A DNA stretch of 64,000 nucleotides from Actinomadura coerulea (GTDB taxonomy: Bacteria > Actinomycetota > Actinomycetes > Streptosporangiales > Streptosporangiaceae). The first letter of the stretch is position 1, and each line of letters opens with the position of its first letter. A model generated the notes under the pieces. That model saw only the letters and a list, made by a program, of their open reading frames with translations, was not told the DNA's origin and did not search any database. This document shows positions 14,968-23,327 of this stretch, in pieces. A program made the position numbers and the translations under genes. The stretch covers positions 6,572,001-6,636,000 of the forward strand of contig NZ_JACHMQ010000001.1 in NCBI RefSeq assembly GCF_014208105.1. The letters are read 5' to 3'.

Positions 14968-16329
14968 ATGCGCGAGGGTCTGGAGCTGGCCGGGCGGTAC
15001 CGGCTGGAGGCGCCTCTCGGCAAGGGCGGCATGGGGGAGGTGTGGCGGGGCGTCGACCTTCGCCTGCGCCGCCCGGTGGCGGTGAAGATCCTCCCGTTGA
15101 GCGGGGACGTCGACGGGGCCGGGGTCGCGCGGTTCCGGCGGGAGGCGGAGATCGCCGCGACCCTGAACCACCCCGGCATCACCACGGTGTTCGACGTCGA
15201 CGAGCACACCGACGGGGGCCTGCGCCTGCTGTTCCTGGTGATGGAGCTGATGCGGGGGCGCGACCTGGCCTCGGTCCTGCGCGGGAGTCCGGGCGGACCG
15301 CCCGTCGCGCAGGTGACGGACTGGGCGGTGCAGATCCTCGACGCCCTGGCCGCGGCCCACCGGCACGGTGTCGTCCATCGGGACATCAAGCCGGCCAACC
15401 TCTTCCTGACCGACGCCGGGCAGGTGAAGGTCTGCGACTTCGGGATCGCCCGCCTCGCCGACGCCACCAGGATCACCGCCACCGGGTCGTCCGCGGGGAC
15501 GCCGGTCTACATGGCGCCCGAGCAGATCGAGGGCCACGCCGTCGACGAGCGCACCGACCTGTACGCCTTCGGCTGCGTGCTCTACCAGCTGCTCACCGGG
15601 ACCACCTGGGTGGACACCGACTCGAGCGCCGGCGCCATCCTCTACCAGCACCTCAACAAGACGCCGGTCCCTCCGCGATCCGTGCGGTCCGACATAGACG
15701 ACCGCCTGAGCGCCCTGGTCCTGAACCTGCTGGCCAAACAGCCCGACGCACGCCCGAGGGACGCGGCCACCGTCGCCGATCGCCTGCGCGGCCTCGACAC
15801 CCGCCCGCCGTTTCGCGGCGAGCCGATGGGGTCGCAGCATGTCCCTCCCGAACAGCGCAGCGGACACCCCTGGACTCCACAGCCCCACATGACGGGCCGC
15901 CCCACGGTGGCGGTCCAGGCCGCCGGCGCCGGCGGCGCGATAACCGCGATCACCGCGATGGCGCTGGCCCTGCTGTGCGTTCCCGGACTTCTGATCATGC
16001 TCCTCCGCTCCGCCCTCGACCTGAGCCTCCCCGATTCGCCGGGCGCGGTGCTGTCCTATGTGGATCTGGCGGCGGGCTTTGCGGAGCCGGTCGTGCTCGC
16101 CTGCGGCGCGTGGCTGCTGTCCCAGCACCGGGCGGCAGGACGCTGGACGATCGCGATAACCGCCGGCCTGGTGGCGCAGCGCATGTGCGCCAGGGGAGAT
16201 GAATACGGTTGGGGTCCCCTGGTGGTCGTCTTCATCCTGGCGACCGCTGCCCTGATCATGGCCGCACTCCCGTCCACAGGACGCTGGTGCGGAGAACGAC
16301 CTGACCACGCCGCACGGCAAGAGCGTTGA
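14968..16329 (+). CDS. Membrane Ser/Thr protein kinase
   Basis: A 453-residue eukaryotic-type kinase. The Gly-rich loop GKGGMGEVW is at residues 18-26, the ATP-anchoring Lys is K40 in VAVK, the catalytic loop HRDIKPAN starts at H137, DFG at 157 and APE at 183. After a short Pro-rich juxtamembrane part (residues 270-315) come about four hydrophobic segments from 320 to 435 and a basic tail. No PASTA or other extracellular sensor is present. GAGGAGAG precedes the ATG. The stop codon lies in the 16325-16386 hairpin. Upstream, CATATA...TATATG (about 14910-14935) may be an operator. Confidence 0.93.
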   Translation: MREGLELAGRYRLEAPLGKGGMGEVWRGVDLRLRRPVAVKILPLSGDVDGAGVARFRREAEIAATLNHPGITTVFDVDEHTDGGLRLLFLVMELMRGRDLASVLRGSPGGPPVAQVTDWAVQILDALAAAHRHGVVHRDIKPANLFLTDAGQVKVCDFGIARLADATRITATGSSAGTPVYMAPEQIEGHAVDERTDLYAFGCVLYQLLTGTTWVDTDSSAGAILYQHLNKTPVPPRSVRSDIDDRLSALVLNLLAKQPDARPRDAATVADRLRGLDTRPPFRGEPMGSQHVPPEQRSGHPWTPQPHMTGRPTVAVQAAGAGGAITAITAMALALLCVPGLLIMLLRSALDLSLPDSPGAVLSYVDLAAGFAEPVVLACGAWLLSQHRAAGRWTIAITAGLVAQRMCARGDEYGWGPLVVVFILATAALIMAALPSTGRWCGERPDHAARQER

Positions 16330-16386
16330 CTTGCGGCGTGTCGCCCTTATCAGCGCCCTCATAAGGGCAACACGCCGCAAGTCAAC
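16325..16386. repeat. 62-bp palindromic repeat, copy 2 (terminator-like hairpin)
   Basis: Arms 16325-16350 and 16361-16386 pair over 26 positions with a single mismatch around a 10-nt loop. The arms are nearly the same as those at 1871-1932. The TGA at 16327-16329 inside the left arm is the stop codon of the kinase gene. It separates the kinase from the acetyltransferase at 16413. Confidence 0.85.
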
Positions 16387-16412
16387 GTAGGCACCGCAGA
16401 ACTAGGAGAGTC

Positions 16413-17048
16413 ATGGTCAGCCTGGCGCGCATTGCTGAGGATCCCGACGCCTGGCGGAGCCGTCTGGAGTCGTCCGACGGTGTGCCTCTCGTCTTCCGTC
16501 CCCTGGTCCGAACCGACGCCGAGAGGTTGGCCGGTTTCCTCGCCGGGCTGTCCTCCGAGTCCCGCCGGTTCAGCACGTTCGACGGCCACGACCTGGCGGC
16601 CGCGCAGGAGCTATGTGCGGCGATCGCGCGCTACGACAAGCTTCGCCTGGTGCTGGAGGAAGAAGCGTCGGCCAGGATCGTGGGATTGCTGGAGTTCAGC
16701 CTCTCCCTGCCGGAAGGCGATGTCGAGCGCTACCGCAAGGCGGGAATCCGCTTGGACGAGGAGACCGACTGCCGGTTCGGTGCCACGCTGGCCGACGACT
16801 ACCAGGGCAAGGGGCTGGCGACACTGGTCTTCCCCCTCATCTGCGACGTCGCCCGGCGGCTCGGCAAACACAGGATCATCCTGTGGGGCGGCGTCCTGGC
16901 CGACAACCCCCGCGCCATCCGCTACTACGAGAAGAACGGCTTCCAGCAGGTCGGCCCCTTCACCGGGGCGGACGGCCGCACGTCTCTCGACATGATCCTC
17001 GACCTCGGCTCCTCTTCCGTCTTCACCGCACCCGGTGGTGAAGCGTGA
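16413..17048 (+). CDS. GNAT-family N-acetyltransferase
   Basis: A 211-residue acetyltransferase. The acetyl-CoA pyrophosphate-binding segment is DYQGKGLATLVF near residues 130-141 and the C-terminal motif B is ADNPRAIRYYEKNGF near 167-181. The N-terminal RPLVRTDAERLAGFL is a typical GNAT start. AGGAGAG lies before the ATG. The acceptor substrate is unknown. A decayed, internally deleted copy of this gene is at 21619-21755. Confidence 0.9.
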   Translation: MVSLARIAEDPDAWRSRLESSDGVPLVFRPLVRTDAERLAGFLAGLSSESRRFSTFDGHDLAAAQELCAAIARYDKLRLVLEEEASARIVGLLEFSLSLPEGDVERYRKAGIRLDEETDCRFGATLADDYQGKGLATLVFPLICDVARRLGKHRIILWGGVLADNPRAIRYYEKNGFQQVGPFTGADGRTSLDMILDLGSSSVFTAPGGEA

Positions 17049-17087
17049 GACGGCTCGGACGATAGGACAAGGGGCAGTTCTTCCCCG

Positions 17088-17110
17088 GGTTCCCCGAGGA
17101 GGTGGGAACC
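17088..17110. terminator. Weak hairpin after the acetyltransferase gene
   Basis: GGTTCCC (17088-17094) pairs with GGGAACC (17104-17110) over a 9-nt loop, 40 bp after the stop. The stem is short, so it may be a terminator or an operator of the following sigma gene. Confidence 0.35.
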
Positions 17111-17166
17111 GGATGGGGGCGGCTCGGCAACAACGGGTGTGACGACCCGAAGCCGAGAGGCCGTGT

Positions 17167-17766
17167 ATGAGCACTGCGAGTGAAGAGGACGCCGATGACG
17201 CCTCCGTCATCAGGCGGTCCCGGCAGGAGCCCGAGGCGTTCGCCCTGGTGTTCCGCCGGTACGCCCCGGACATCAAGCGGTACGTGATCCGGCGGCTGGG
17301 CGCCGACGCCGCCGAGGACGTGGTGGCCGAGACGTTCCTGGCGGCGTTCCGGCAGCGCGACCGGTACGACCTGTCCCGTCCGAACGCGCGGCCCTGGTTG
17401 TACGGGATCGCCACCAATCTGATGGGCCGGCATGTGCGGACGGAGGTGCGGCAGCTGCGCGTCCTGGAGCGGATGGGCACCGACCCGGTGATGGAGCCGT
17501 TCACCGAACGCAGTGACGAGCGGATCAGCGCGGGGGCGTCCGGCAGGGCGCTGGCGAGTGCGCTGGCGGCGCTGCCGAGGGGGCACCGCGACGCGCTGCT
17601 GCTGGTCGCCTGGGGTGATCTCAGCTACGCCGAGGCCGCGCAGGCCCTGGACGTGCGCGTCGGGACGGTGCGGTCCCGCATCAACCGGGCCAGGCAGAAG
17701 CTCCGCAGGCACCTCGGTGCGACCGATCCCGTGATCTACGTCAGTGAGGAGCCCGTCCATGAATGA
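17167..17766 (+). CDS. ECF sigma factor
   Basis: A 199-residue sigma-70 family protein. Region 2 spans about residues 22-90 (ALVFRRYAPDIKRYVIRRLG; RPWLYGIATNLM) and region 4 about 125-180 (LASALAALPRGHRDALLLVA; helix-turn-helix YAEAAQALDVRVGTVRSRI). There is no C-terminal extension. AGAGG stands before the ATG. The gene overlaps the start of the membrane protein at 17759 by 8 bp, which points to a co-translated partner, probably a regulator of this sigma factor. Confidence 0.93.
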   Translation: MSTASEEDADDASVIRRSRQEPEAFALVFRRYAPDIKRYVIRRLGADAAEDVVAETFLAAFRQRDRYDLSRPNARPWLYGIATNLMGRHVRTEVRQLRVLERMGTDPVMEPFTERSDERISAGASGRALASALAALPRGHRDALLLVAWGDLSYAEAAQALDVRVGTVRSRINRARQKLRRHLGATDPVIYVSEEPVHE

Positions 17767-18808
17767 GATGACCGAGCTCGAGCGGTTCCGCTCGGACGTT
17801 CCCGAACTCGACCTGACCGACGTGCGGGCCGAGGAGCACCGGCTGCTGAGCGTCATGCGGGACGCGGCACCGGACGCCGGGCGCCCCACAGGGCAGCGCG
17901 TTCCCGGCCGTCCCCGCCGGGCGATGCGGCTGCGGATCGGTCTGGCGGCGGGGCTGGGCGTCGCCGCCGCAGCGGCCGGAGCCATCGCGGTCAACGCGGG
18001 CGGGGAGCCCGCCTCCCCGCCGGTGGTTCACACGATGCCGGTGGCGTCGGTGCAGGTCCTCAAGCGGGCCGCCGACAACGCGGCCAAGTCCCCGGAGCTG
18101 CACCCCCGTCCCGGCCAGTTCCTGGTCTTCGACTCGCGGACCATGGACACCGTCGAGAGCAACTCCGGCGGTCGCCACGAACGCTACCTGGACCGGCAGG
18201 AACGGAAGATCTGGCTGCCCGTGGACGGCGACGCCACACACGGCGTCCTGCAGTCCAGGACGCTGGAGCCCAAGCCGTACCCGGGGTGGCCCATCCCGGC
18301 CGTGGCCCGCCAGAACGTGGGACGCAGCTCGATGTCCAAGGCCGCCGACTTCGACGACCGTGCCGAGCACCTGCGGAGCGACTACGCCTACCTGAGCCGT
18401 CTGCCGACCGATCCGGCCAAGATGTACGAGCACCTGTACACCGGCCTGGGCACCGGCCCCGGAGCCGACGCCACGGCGTGGCAGAACGTCGGCGGAATGC
18501 TCACCGAGGCCTACATGCCCCGCGCGCAGCGGGCCGCGCTGTTCCGGGCGGCGGCGGCCATCCACGGCGTCACCACCGTCGGCCGCGCGGTGGACGCGGC
18601 AGGCAGGACCGGCGTCGCCGTCACGCTGGACCCGGCCGGTAGCGGTGTCCGCGAGGAGTACATCTTCGACGAGAAGACCTACGAGTTCCTCGGCCGCCGC
18701 AGCGTCGTCACCAACGCCGGGCAGGCCGAAGCTCCGGTCGGGAGCGTCCTGACCAACTCGGCACAGCTGAAGGTCTCCATCGCAGAGCGGCCCCCGGCCG
18801 TGGAGTGA
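17759..18808 (+). CDS. CU044_5270-family membrane protein, sigma-factor partner
   Basis: A 349-residue protein with a cytoplasmic N-terminus of about 60 residues, one membrane segment (LRIGLAAGLGVAAAAAGAIA, residues about 61-80) and a large external domain. The layout matches CU044_5270-family proteins, which are routinely encoded right after ECF sigma genes and are suspected anti-sigma factors. GAGGAG lies 9 nt before the ATG and the start overlaps the sigma gene stop. No zinc anti-sigma motif (HxxxCxxC) is present, so its action on the sigma factor is inference from context. Confidence 0.8.
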   Translation: MNEMTELERFRSDVPELDLTDVRAEEHRLLSVMRDAAPDAGRPTGQRVPGRPRRAMRLRIGLAAGLGVAAAAAGAIAVNAGGEPASPPVVHTMPVASVQVLKRAADNAAKSPELHPRPGQFLVFDSRTMDTVESNSGGRHERYLDRQERKIWLPVDGDATHGVLQSRTLEPKPYPGWPIPAVARQNVGRSSMSKAADFDDRAEHLRSDYAYLSRLPTDPAKMYEHLYTGLGTGPGADATAWQNVGGMLTEAYMPRAQRAALFRAAAAIHGVTTVGRAVDAAGRTGVAVTLDPAGSGVREEYIFDEKTYEFLGRRSVVTNAGQAEAPVGSVLTNSAQLKVSIAERPPAVE

Positions 18809-18830
18809 TCCCACGGCGCGGCGCCTTGGC

Positions 18831-18857
18831 AGGAGGAGCGGGGAGCCCGCTCCTCCT
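18831..18857. terminator. Bidirectional terminator hairpin
   Basis: A perfect 12-bp stem (18831-18842 with 18846-18857) with a GAG loop lies between the convergent genes ending at 18808 and 18892. Confidence 0.85.
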
Positions 18858-18891
18858 TGGCCGTATATCGAAACGGCAGGTCGGCGGCCGG

Positions 18892-19518
18892 TCAGGACGC
18901 CGTGGCGAGCGAGACGAGCGCCACCGCCGTGGCGGCGGCGCACACGACGCCGGCGACCGCGAACGCAATGCGGTAGGGATGCTGCTCGACCCACGACACA
19001 AGGCCCGGATACGTCTCGGCGAATTTCTTGGCGCTGACGGGTCCGTCGGGCCCGCCGCACGGCACGCCGAGCGCGTCCACCAACCGGGTGAGATCGTCGC
19101 GTTCGTAGAGGCCGCCCTGCACCCTGAAGAACAGGGCGCGTTGCGCGTCGAGCAAGAACAGGCTCTCGCCCGCCCCTCCGCGGGGCGCGATGATGCTCGC
19201 GCGCACCGCCTCCGCGACGTGCGAGCGTGGCCGGCGCTTCCGGCCGAACAGCCCCTGGACGACGATCTCGTGAGCCGTCAGGGTGATCCGGGAGCTGAGC
19301 AGGGCCCCGGCCGCCAGGGGGATCAGCCCGGTGAACAGACCGCCCACGATCAGGGCGAACACGGCCGGGGCGTCGCCGATGAGGATCGCGGCGACGATGA
19401 CCGCGCCGGCCACCGCCAGGACTACCAGAACGACCAGCCCAGCCCGGAAGTCCGGGCGGACCACGAGCTCATCCTGGACACCGCTCACCCCGATCCCGCC
19501 CTTCTCCGGCCTGCTCAA
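18892..19518 (-). CDS. Membrane protein, PH-like
   Basis: A 208-residue protein with two N-terminal membrane segments (about residues 26-48 and 53-74), a cytoplasmic middle part (TLTAHEIVVQGLFGRKRRPR onwards) and a final hydrophobic segment (AFAVAGVVCAAATAVALVSL). The order of two helices followed by a beta-rich part resembles bacterial PH-domain membrane proteins; I do not assign a function. It lies downstream of the MFS gene on the same strand but a terminator separates them. Confidence 0.75.
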   Translation of the reverse strand: MSRPEKGGIGVSGVQDELVVRPDFRAGLVVLVVLAVAGAVIVAAILIGDAPAVFALIVGGLFTGLIPLAAGALLSSRITLTAHEIVVQGLFGRKRRPRSHVAEAVRASIIAPRGGAGESLFLLDAQRALFFRVQGGLYERDDLTRLVDALGVPCGGPDGPVSAKKFAETYPGLVSWVEQHPYRIAFAVAGVVCAAATAVALVSLATAS

Positions 19519-19559
19519 GAGCTTGCCGCATCACCGGCGGTACTCCGACCGCGCGGAAC

Positions 19560-19596
19560 GCCACGGCAGGCGGCTCGGGGAACCGCCTGCCGTGGC
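19560..19596 (-). terminator. Terminator after the DHA2 exporter gene
   Basis: A perfect 14-bp stem (19560-19573 with 19583-19596) with a 9-nt loop, 14 bp beyond the stop codon of the exporter at 19610. Confidence 0.85.
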
Positions 19597-19609
19597 ACGG
19601 CGGCGGGGG

Positions 19610-21058
19610 TCAGACGGGGAGGCGGGCAGGTTCGGGCTCCGCCTCGCCGGTCAGGGGCGGCCGGCGAGGCAGGGCGCGGACGACGAGCAGGCCGGCGGCC
19701 ATTCCCGCCGCGGTCAGCAGGACCACCAGGAAATCGCCGTGCGCCGTGGCCTCGCGAAGCGCCTGCCCGGTCCTGCCGCCGGTGCCGATCTCTGCGAGGG
19801 CGGTGAAGACCGCCAGTCCGATGGCGTTGCCGAGGTTGAGCGCGGTGGAGGCGATGCCGTTGGCCACGCCCTGCTCGTGCGGGGCCGAGCCGGCCGCGGC
19901 CGCGATCCACATGGCCGTCCAGACGATGCCCTGCCCGACGCCCGAGACCACCAGGCCGGGCGCCAGCAGCCCGTAGCCGGCGTCCGCGTCGAACCCGAAG
20001 GCCAGTCCCGCCGTCCCGGCGGCGCCGATCGCGAACCCGATCAGCAGGGTCGTCCGGGTGCCGATCCGGGTCGCGAGCCGCTCGCCGAGCTGGGTTCCGG
20101 TCGCGATGGCGAGCGAGGGGACGAGGAACGCCAGCCCGGTCTGCAGCGCGCTGTAGCCGTGCACGCTCTGCATCAGCACAGTGAGGAAGTAGGGCAGGAC
20201 GCCGAACGTGGCCATGTAGACGAAGGTGACGGTCGTCCCGACGCTCAAACTGCGGTTACCGAACAGCCGGAACGGCATCAGGGGGTCGGCGCTGCGGGTC
20301 TCGATCACCGTGAACAGCGCCAGCAGCGCGGCGGCCAGCACGAGCGCACCCGTCACGAGCGGGCTCGCCCAGCCCAGCTCGGGTCCCTCGACGAGGGCGA
20401 ACACCAGCAGCGTGGTGCCGCCGGTGACGGTCAGCGACCCGGGCAGGTCGAACCGGCGCCGCCGTCCGCGCGCCGGATCGCGCGGGATCACCGCGAGCGC
20501 GGCCAGCGCCGCGAAACCGGCCAGCGGGACGTTGACGTAAAAGACCGCGGGCCAGCCGAGGCTCTCGGTGAGGACGCCGCCGAGCAGCGCGCCGATGGTC
20601 AGCCCGGACGCCCCCGCGCCGCCCCACACGGCCAGCGCCCGGTTGCGCCGCGCCCCCTCCGGGAACAGGGTGTTGATCAGCGACAGCGTGGACGGCAGCA
20701 GCAGCGCGCCGCCGACGCCCTGCACGGCCCGCGCGACGATGATCACCTCGGGGCTCGCCGCCAGCCCGCCCGCCAGGGACGACACGGCGTAGACCGCCAG
20801 CGCCAGGACGAAGACCCGGCGGCGGCCGAGCAGGTCGGCGGCCCGGCCGCCGAGCAGCAGGAAGCCTCCGGCGAAGACGACGTAGGCGCTCACCACCAGT
20901 TGCTGCGTCTGCCCGGGGAAACCGAGGTCGGCGCCTATCTCCGGCAGCGCGACGAACACGATGTTCAGGTCCAGCGAGTAGATGAGCTGCGCGAGTGCCA
21001 GCAGGGCCAGGATCCAGCCCAACCGCCGTCCGGCGGCGGGACCAGGTGTTTCGGACAT
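19610..21058 (-). CDS. DHA2-family MFS exporter
   Basis: A 482-residue drug-exporter-like protein with about 14 membrane segments. Signature parts are the first helix with LIYSLDLNIVFVALPEIG, motif A (GGRAADLLGRRR) and motif C-like AVQGVGGALLLPSTLSLI. GAAGGGCG is at good spacing before the ATG at 21058. The gene is divergent from an ArsR-type regulator at 21185 with inverted repeats between, so expression is probably repressed until an inducer is present. The substrate is unknown. Confidence 0.92.
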   Translation of the reverse strand: MSETPGPAAGRRLGWILALLALAQLIYSLDLNIVFVALPEIGADLGFPGQTQQLVVSAYVVFAGGFLLLGGRAADLLGRRRVFVLALAVYAVSSLAGGLAASPEVIIVARAVQGVGGALLLPSTLSLINTLFPEGARRNRALAVWGGAGASGLTIGALLGGVLTESLGWPAVFYVNVPLAGFAALAALAVIPRDPARGRRRRFDLPGSLTVTGGTTLLVFALVEGPELGWASPLVTGALVLAAALLALFTVIETRSADPLMPFRLFGNRSLSVGTTVTFVYMATFGVLPYFLTVLMQSVHGYSALQTGLAFLVPSLAIATGTQLGERLATRIGTRTTLLIGFAIGAAGTAGLAFGFDADAGYGLLAPGLVVSGVGQGIVWTAMWIAAAAGSAPHEQGVANGIASTALNLGNAIGLAVFTALAEIGTGGRTGQALREATAHGDFLVVLLTAAGMAAGLLVVRALPRRPPLTGEAEPEPARLPV

Positions 21059-21117
21059 GCGAGAGCGCCCTTCGCTGATGAGGAATGGACGGTGGAGGCT
21101 CCACCGAGGTACGACTG

Positions 21118-21142
21118 TACGTATATTGACGTACCAACGTAC
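21118..21142. promoter_or_regulatory. Inverted repeats in the exporter/ArsR divergent promoter
   Basis: TACGT-N6-ACGTA (21118-21133) overlaps GTAC-N4-GTAC (21131-21142), with a further GTAC at 21109. This nested palindromic run lies midway between start codons 21058 and 21185 and is a likely operator of the ArsR-type protein. Confidence 0.5.
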
Positions 21143-21184
21143 GGTCGGCAAGTGACGGTTCGACTGTCGAGGTACTGTGGAACC

Positions 21185-21523
21185 ATGAGGTACCGGCATC
21201 CCGAGCGTCACCAGATCCGTGTCGACGGTGTCCTGACGGCGCTCGGCCATCCGGTGCGGCTCGCCGCCGTCCGGGTGCTGGACGAGGGCGGCGAGCACAA
21301 CTGCGGAAGCGTCCTGGTCACCCTGGGCATCCCGGCGAAGTCGACCATGACCCACCATTGGCGGGTGCTCCGCGAGAGCGGCGTCATCTTCCAGGAGCCG
21401 TCCGGTCGCGAGAACCTGCTCCGGCTGCGCCGCCCCGACCTGGACGCTCGCTACCCGGGCCTTCTGGATGCCATCCTCGCCGGCGCCGCCACCGACGCAG
21501 CCGCTGACGTCGCCATCGAGTGA
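21185..21523 (+). CDS. ArsR-type winged-helix regulator
   Basis: A 112-residue protein. The core is VLTALGHPVRLAAVRVLDEG, then VTLGIPAKSTMTHHWRVLRE as recognition region and a short wing (QEPSGRENLLRLRRPDL). The C-terminal DLDARYPGLLDAIL resembles that of the ArsR protein at 11519-11887, so both belong to the same subfamily. There is no metal-site cysteine pair. It is divergent from the DHA2 exporter, which it probably controls. Confidence 0.9.
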   Translation: MRYRHPERHQIRVDGVLTALGHPVRLAAVRVLDEGGEHNCGSVLVTLGIPAKSTMTHHWRVLRESGVIFQEPSGRENLLRLRRPDLDARYPGLLDAILAGAATDAAADVAIE

Positions 21524-21618
21524 CGAGACCCGCCAGACAGCCGACCATCACCCATGCAGCAACGAACGATCTGAGCACCCGGCATGCCGACGCCGGCCCG
21601 GGCGGACGCTGCGAGCCT

Positions 21619-21755
21619 GGCCTCGGTTTCCTCGCCGGCCGTCCACCGAGAGCCGCAGGTTCAGCACGTTCGACGGCTACGAGAAGAACGGCTTCCGGCG
21701 GGTCGGCTCCTTCGTCGGGCCCGACGGTCAAAGATCCCTGGACATGATCCTGTGA
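21619..21755 (+). pseudogene. Internally deleted copy of the GNAT gene
   Basis: DNA from 21619 matches the intact acetyltransferase gene at about 16527-16585 (through ESRRFSTFDG), then jumps directly to its 3' part (YEKNGF, GPDGQRSLDMIL, stop). About 110 codons including the CoA-binding motif are missing, and the 5' end is frameshifted. It is a dead partial duplicate of 16413-17048. Confidence 0.75.
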
Positions 21756-21766
21756 AAGAGTGAGTC

Positions 21767-22165
21767 ATGCCCTTGAGCGCTCACGAACTCAGGACTTCGG
21801 TCGCCGTGTCCGACATCCGAAGGGCGGTCGAGTTCTACGAAGGCAAGCTGGGCCTGCCGGTGCTGCGTTCGGGCCCGAGCGCGCACATCGCCGGTGGCAG
21901 CCGCGTCTACGGCTCCGGCGGCGGGCCGGCGCTGAACGTGTACCAGTCGGTCGCCGGGGGGAAGTCCTCGGCGACGCTGGCGACATGGTACGTCGACGAC
22001 ATCGACCGCATCGTGGACGAGCTCACCTCGTCCGGCGTCGAGCTCGTCCGCTACGACCAGTACGAGCACGACGCCAAGGGGATCACCCCGCGGGCCGGCG
22101 GCGGGCGCATCGCCTGGTTCCAGGACCCGGACGGCAACACCTTCGCCATCGAAGCCGACACCTGA
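21767..22165 (+). CDS. VOC-family (glyoxalase-like) protein
   Basis: A 132-residue single-subunit VOC fold. It shows two beta-alpha-beta-beta-beta modules: the first begins ELRTSVAVSDIRRAVEFYEG and the second ATLATWYVDDIDRIVDELTS, ending with WFQDPDGNTFAIE, whose Glu is a usual metal ligand. The metal site seems incomplete at other positions, as is common in VOC proteins that bind drugs or act as dioxygenase-like enzymes. The function is not predictable. It follows the GNAT remnant closely. Confidence 0.88.
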   Translation: MPLSAHELRTSVAVSDIRRAVEFYEGKLGLPVLRSGPSAHIAGGSRVYGSGGGPALNVYQSVAGGKSSATLATWYVDDIDRIVDELTSSGVELVRYDQYEHDAKGITPRAGGGRIAWFQDPDGNTFAIEADT

Positions 22166-22236
22166 TCCGCCTCGAAGCGGTCGAACGTCTCCACGTCGAG
22201 GCCGTCGACTCCTCAGGCGTCCTGGCGGCCATCGGG

Positions 22237-22422
22237 TCAACGCGGCAGAGTGTCCTGCTTGGCGCGGGTGAGGAGGTCGGCGAAGGCGCGGGGGGTGAGG
22301 GCGAGGTGGCCTGCGTCGGGCGCTTTGCTGTCTCTGATGCCGATGGCGCGGGGGAGCGCGGCCAGCTCGACGCAGTTACCGTGATCTTCCGACCGAGTGG
22401 ATTTGCGCCAGTGAATGTTCAT
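22237..22422 (-). CDS. DUF397 small protein
   Basis: A 61-residue protein with the DUF397 pattern: WRKSTRSEDHGNCVELAAL, then IGIRDSKAP and LALTPRAFADLL. It overlaps the preceding regulator gene (22419-23228) by 4 bp. In streptomycetes DUF397 proteins pair with WhiJ-like regulators in development control. Confidence 0.93.
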   Translation of the reverse strand: MNIHWRKSTRSEDHGNCVELAALPRAIGIRDSKAPDAGHLALTPRAFADLLTRAKQDTLPR

Positions 22423-23228
22423 GAGAGCGAGTCCAGCGTCTTGGCGATGAAGGCACGGGATGCCTCGATGGATAGTGAGGACATGCCGATCTCGTCATAC
22501 CGTATCGCTTGTTCCTGGATATCGATGGGATCAAGAGAGATGTGCCCCGTGGAGCCGACGGTGGCGAAGCCGAGGTCGCCGGTGGGAGTCTGCATCACGG
22601 TGAATCCGCCTCCGACACCGCCGTAGCCGATCAGCTTGTCCGAGGTCACTCGCAGGTAGACGTTCGGCCACTCGGAGACTTCGAGAAGGTGGCCGAGTTG
22701 GTCGCGCATGACGTCCACGTCGCCGAAGGAGCGCAACACAGCAGCGGCGTCGAGGATGGCCATGAGCTTGCAGGGGTACTGACGGGTGAGGATTTCCTGA
22801 CGGGCCAGGCGCTCTGTCACCGCGTCGTCGACGTCCGTCCTGCGGCTGGACGTGAAGATGGCGCGGGCGTAGGCCTCGCGTTGGAGGAGCCCGGGGATCA
22901 GAGAGGGCTCGTAGGTCTTGATGAGGTTCGCTCGGCGCTCGTATTCCTTAAATGTTTCCCACCAGTCGAGGTCGCGGGCGTTCTTGGCGTGTTTGACCAG
23001 ATTCTCGAAGAGGCCTTGAAGGCCCCATTCATGATCTAAGACCCTGGCGCGCCCTGTGGGGAGTTGGACGTCCCCCGATTCATAGCGTGCGACAGTCGAC
23101 CGATCGCAGTCGAGTATGACGGCCAGGGCGGCTCCGGAGATCCGTCGCATCTGGCGCTGTCTGCGCAGCTCAACGGCGATGAGATGCCAGAGCGAGAAGT
23201 CGGGGCGCAGGGAGTCGGCGCGGCTCAT
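22419..23228 (-). CDS. WhiJ-like XRE regulator with DUF5753
   Basis: A 269-residue protein. An XRE helix-turn-helix occupies about residues 15-70 (GAALAVILDCDRSTVARYES) and a DUF5753 domain about 85-262 (containing TYEPSLIPGLLQREAYARAI). The 3' end overlaps the DUF397 gene by 4 bp. WhiJ and its paralogues repress aerial-mycelium and sporulation genes in Streptomyces together with DUF397 partners. GC content is lower here than in the neighbours, which is usual for this family. Divergent from the ATP-binding protein at 23328. Confidence 0.92.
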   Translation of the reverse strand: MSRADSLRPDFSLWHLIAVELRRQRQMRRISGAALAVILDCDRSTVARYESGDVQLPTGRARVLDHEWGLQGLFENLVKHAKNARDLDWWETFKEYERRANLIKTYEPSLIPGLLQREAYARAIFTSSRRTDVDDAVTERLARQEILTRQYPCKLMAILDAAAVLRSFGDVDVMRDQLGHLLEVSEWPNVYLRVTSDKLIGYGGVGGGFTVMQTPTGDLGFATVGSTGHISLDPIDIQEQAIRYDEIGMSSLSIEASRAFIAKTLDSLS

Positions 23229-23327
23229 TCGCTTTCCTCCGTCGTTGCATCTGCTTCACGAACCTTTCGAAATTAGCCCGGCGCGGTCACGCTTGTCTCT
23301 GGAATGCAAAGAAGGGAGGTGGCGGAA

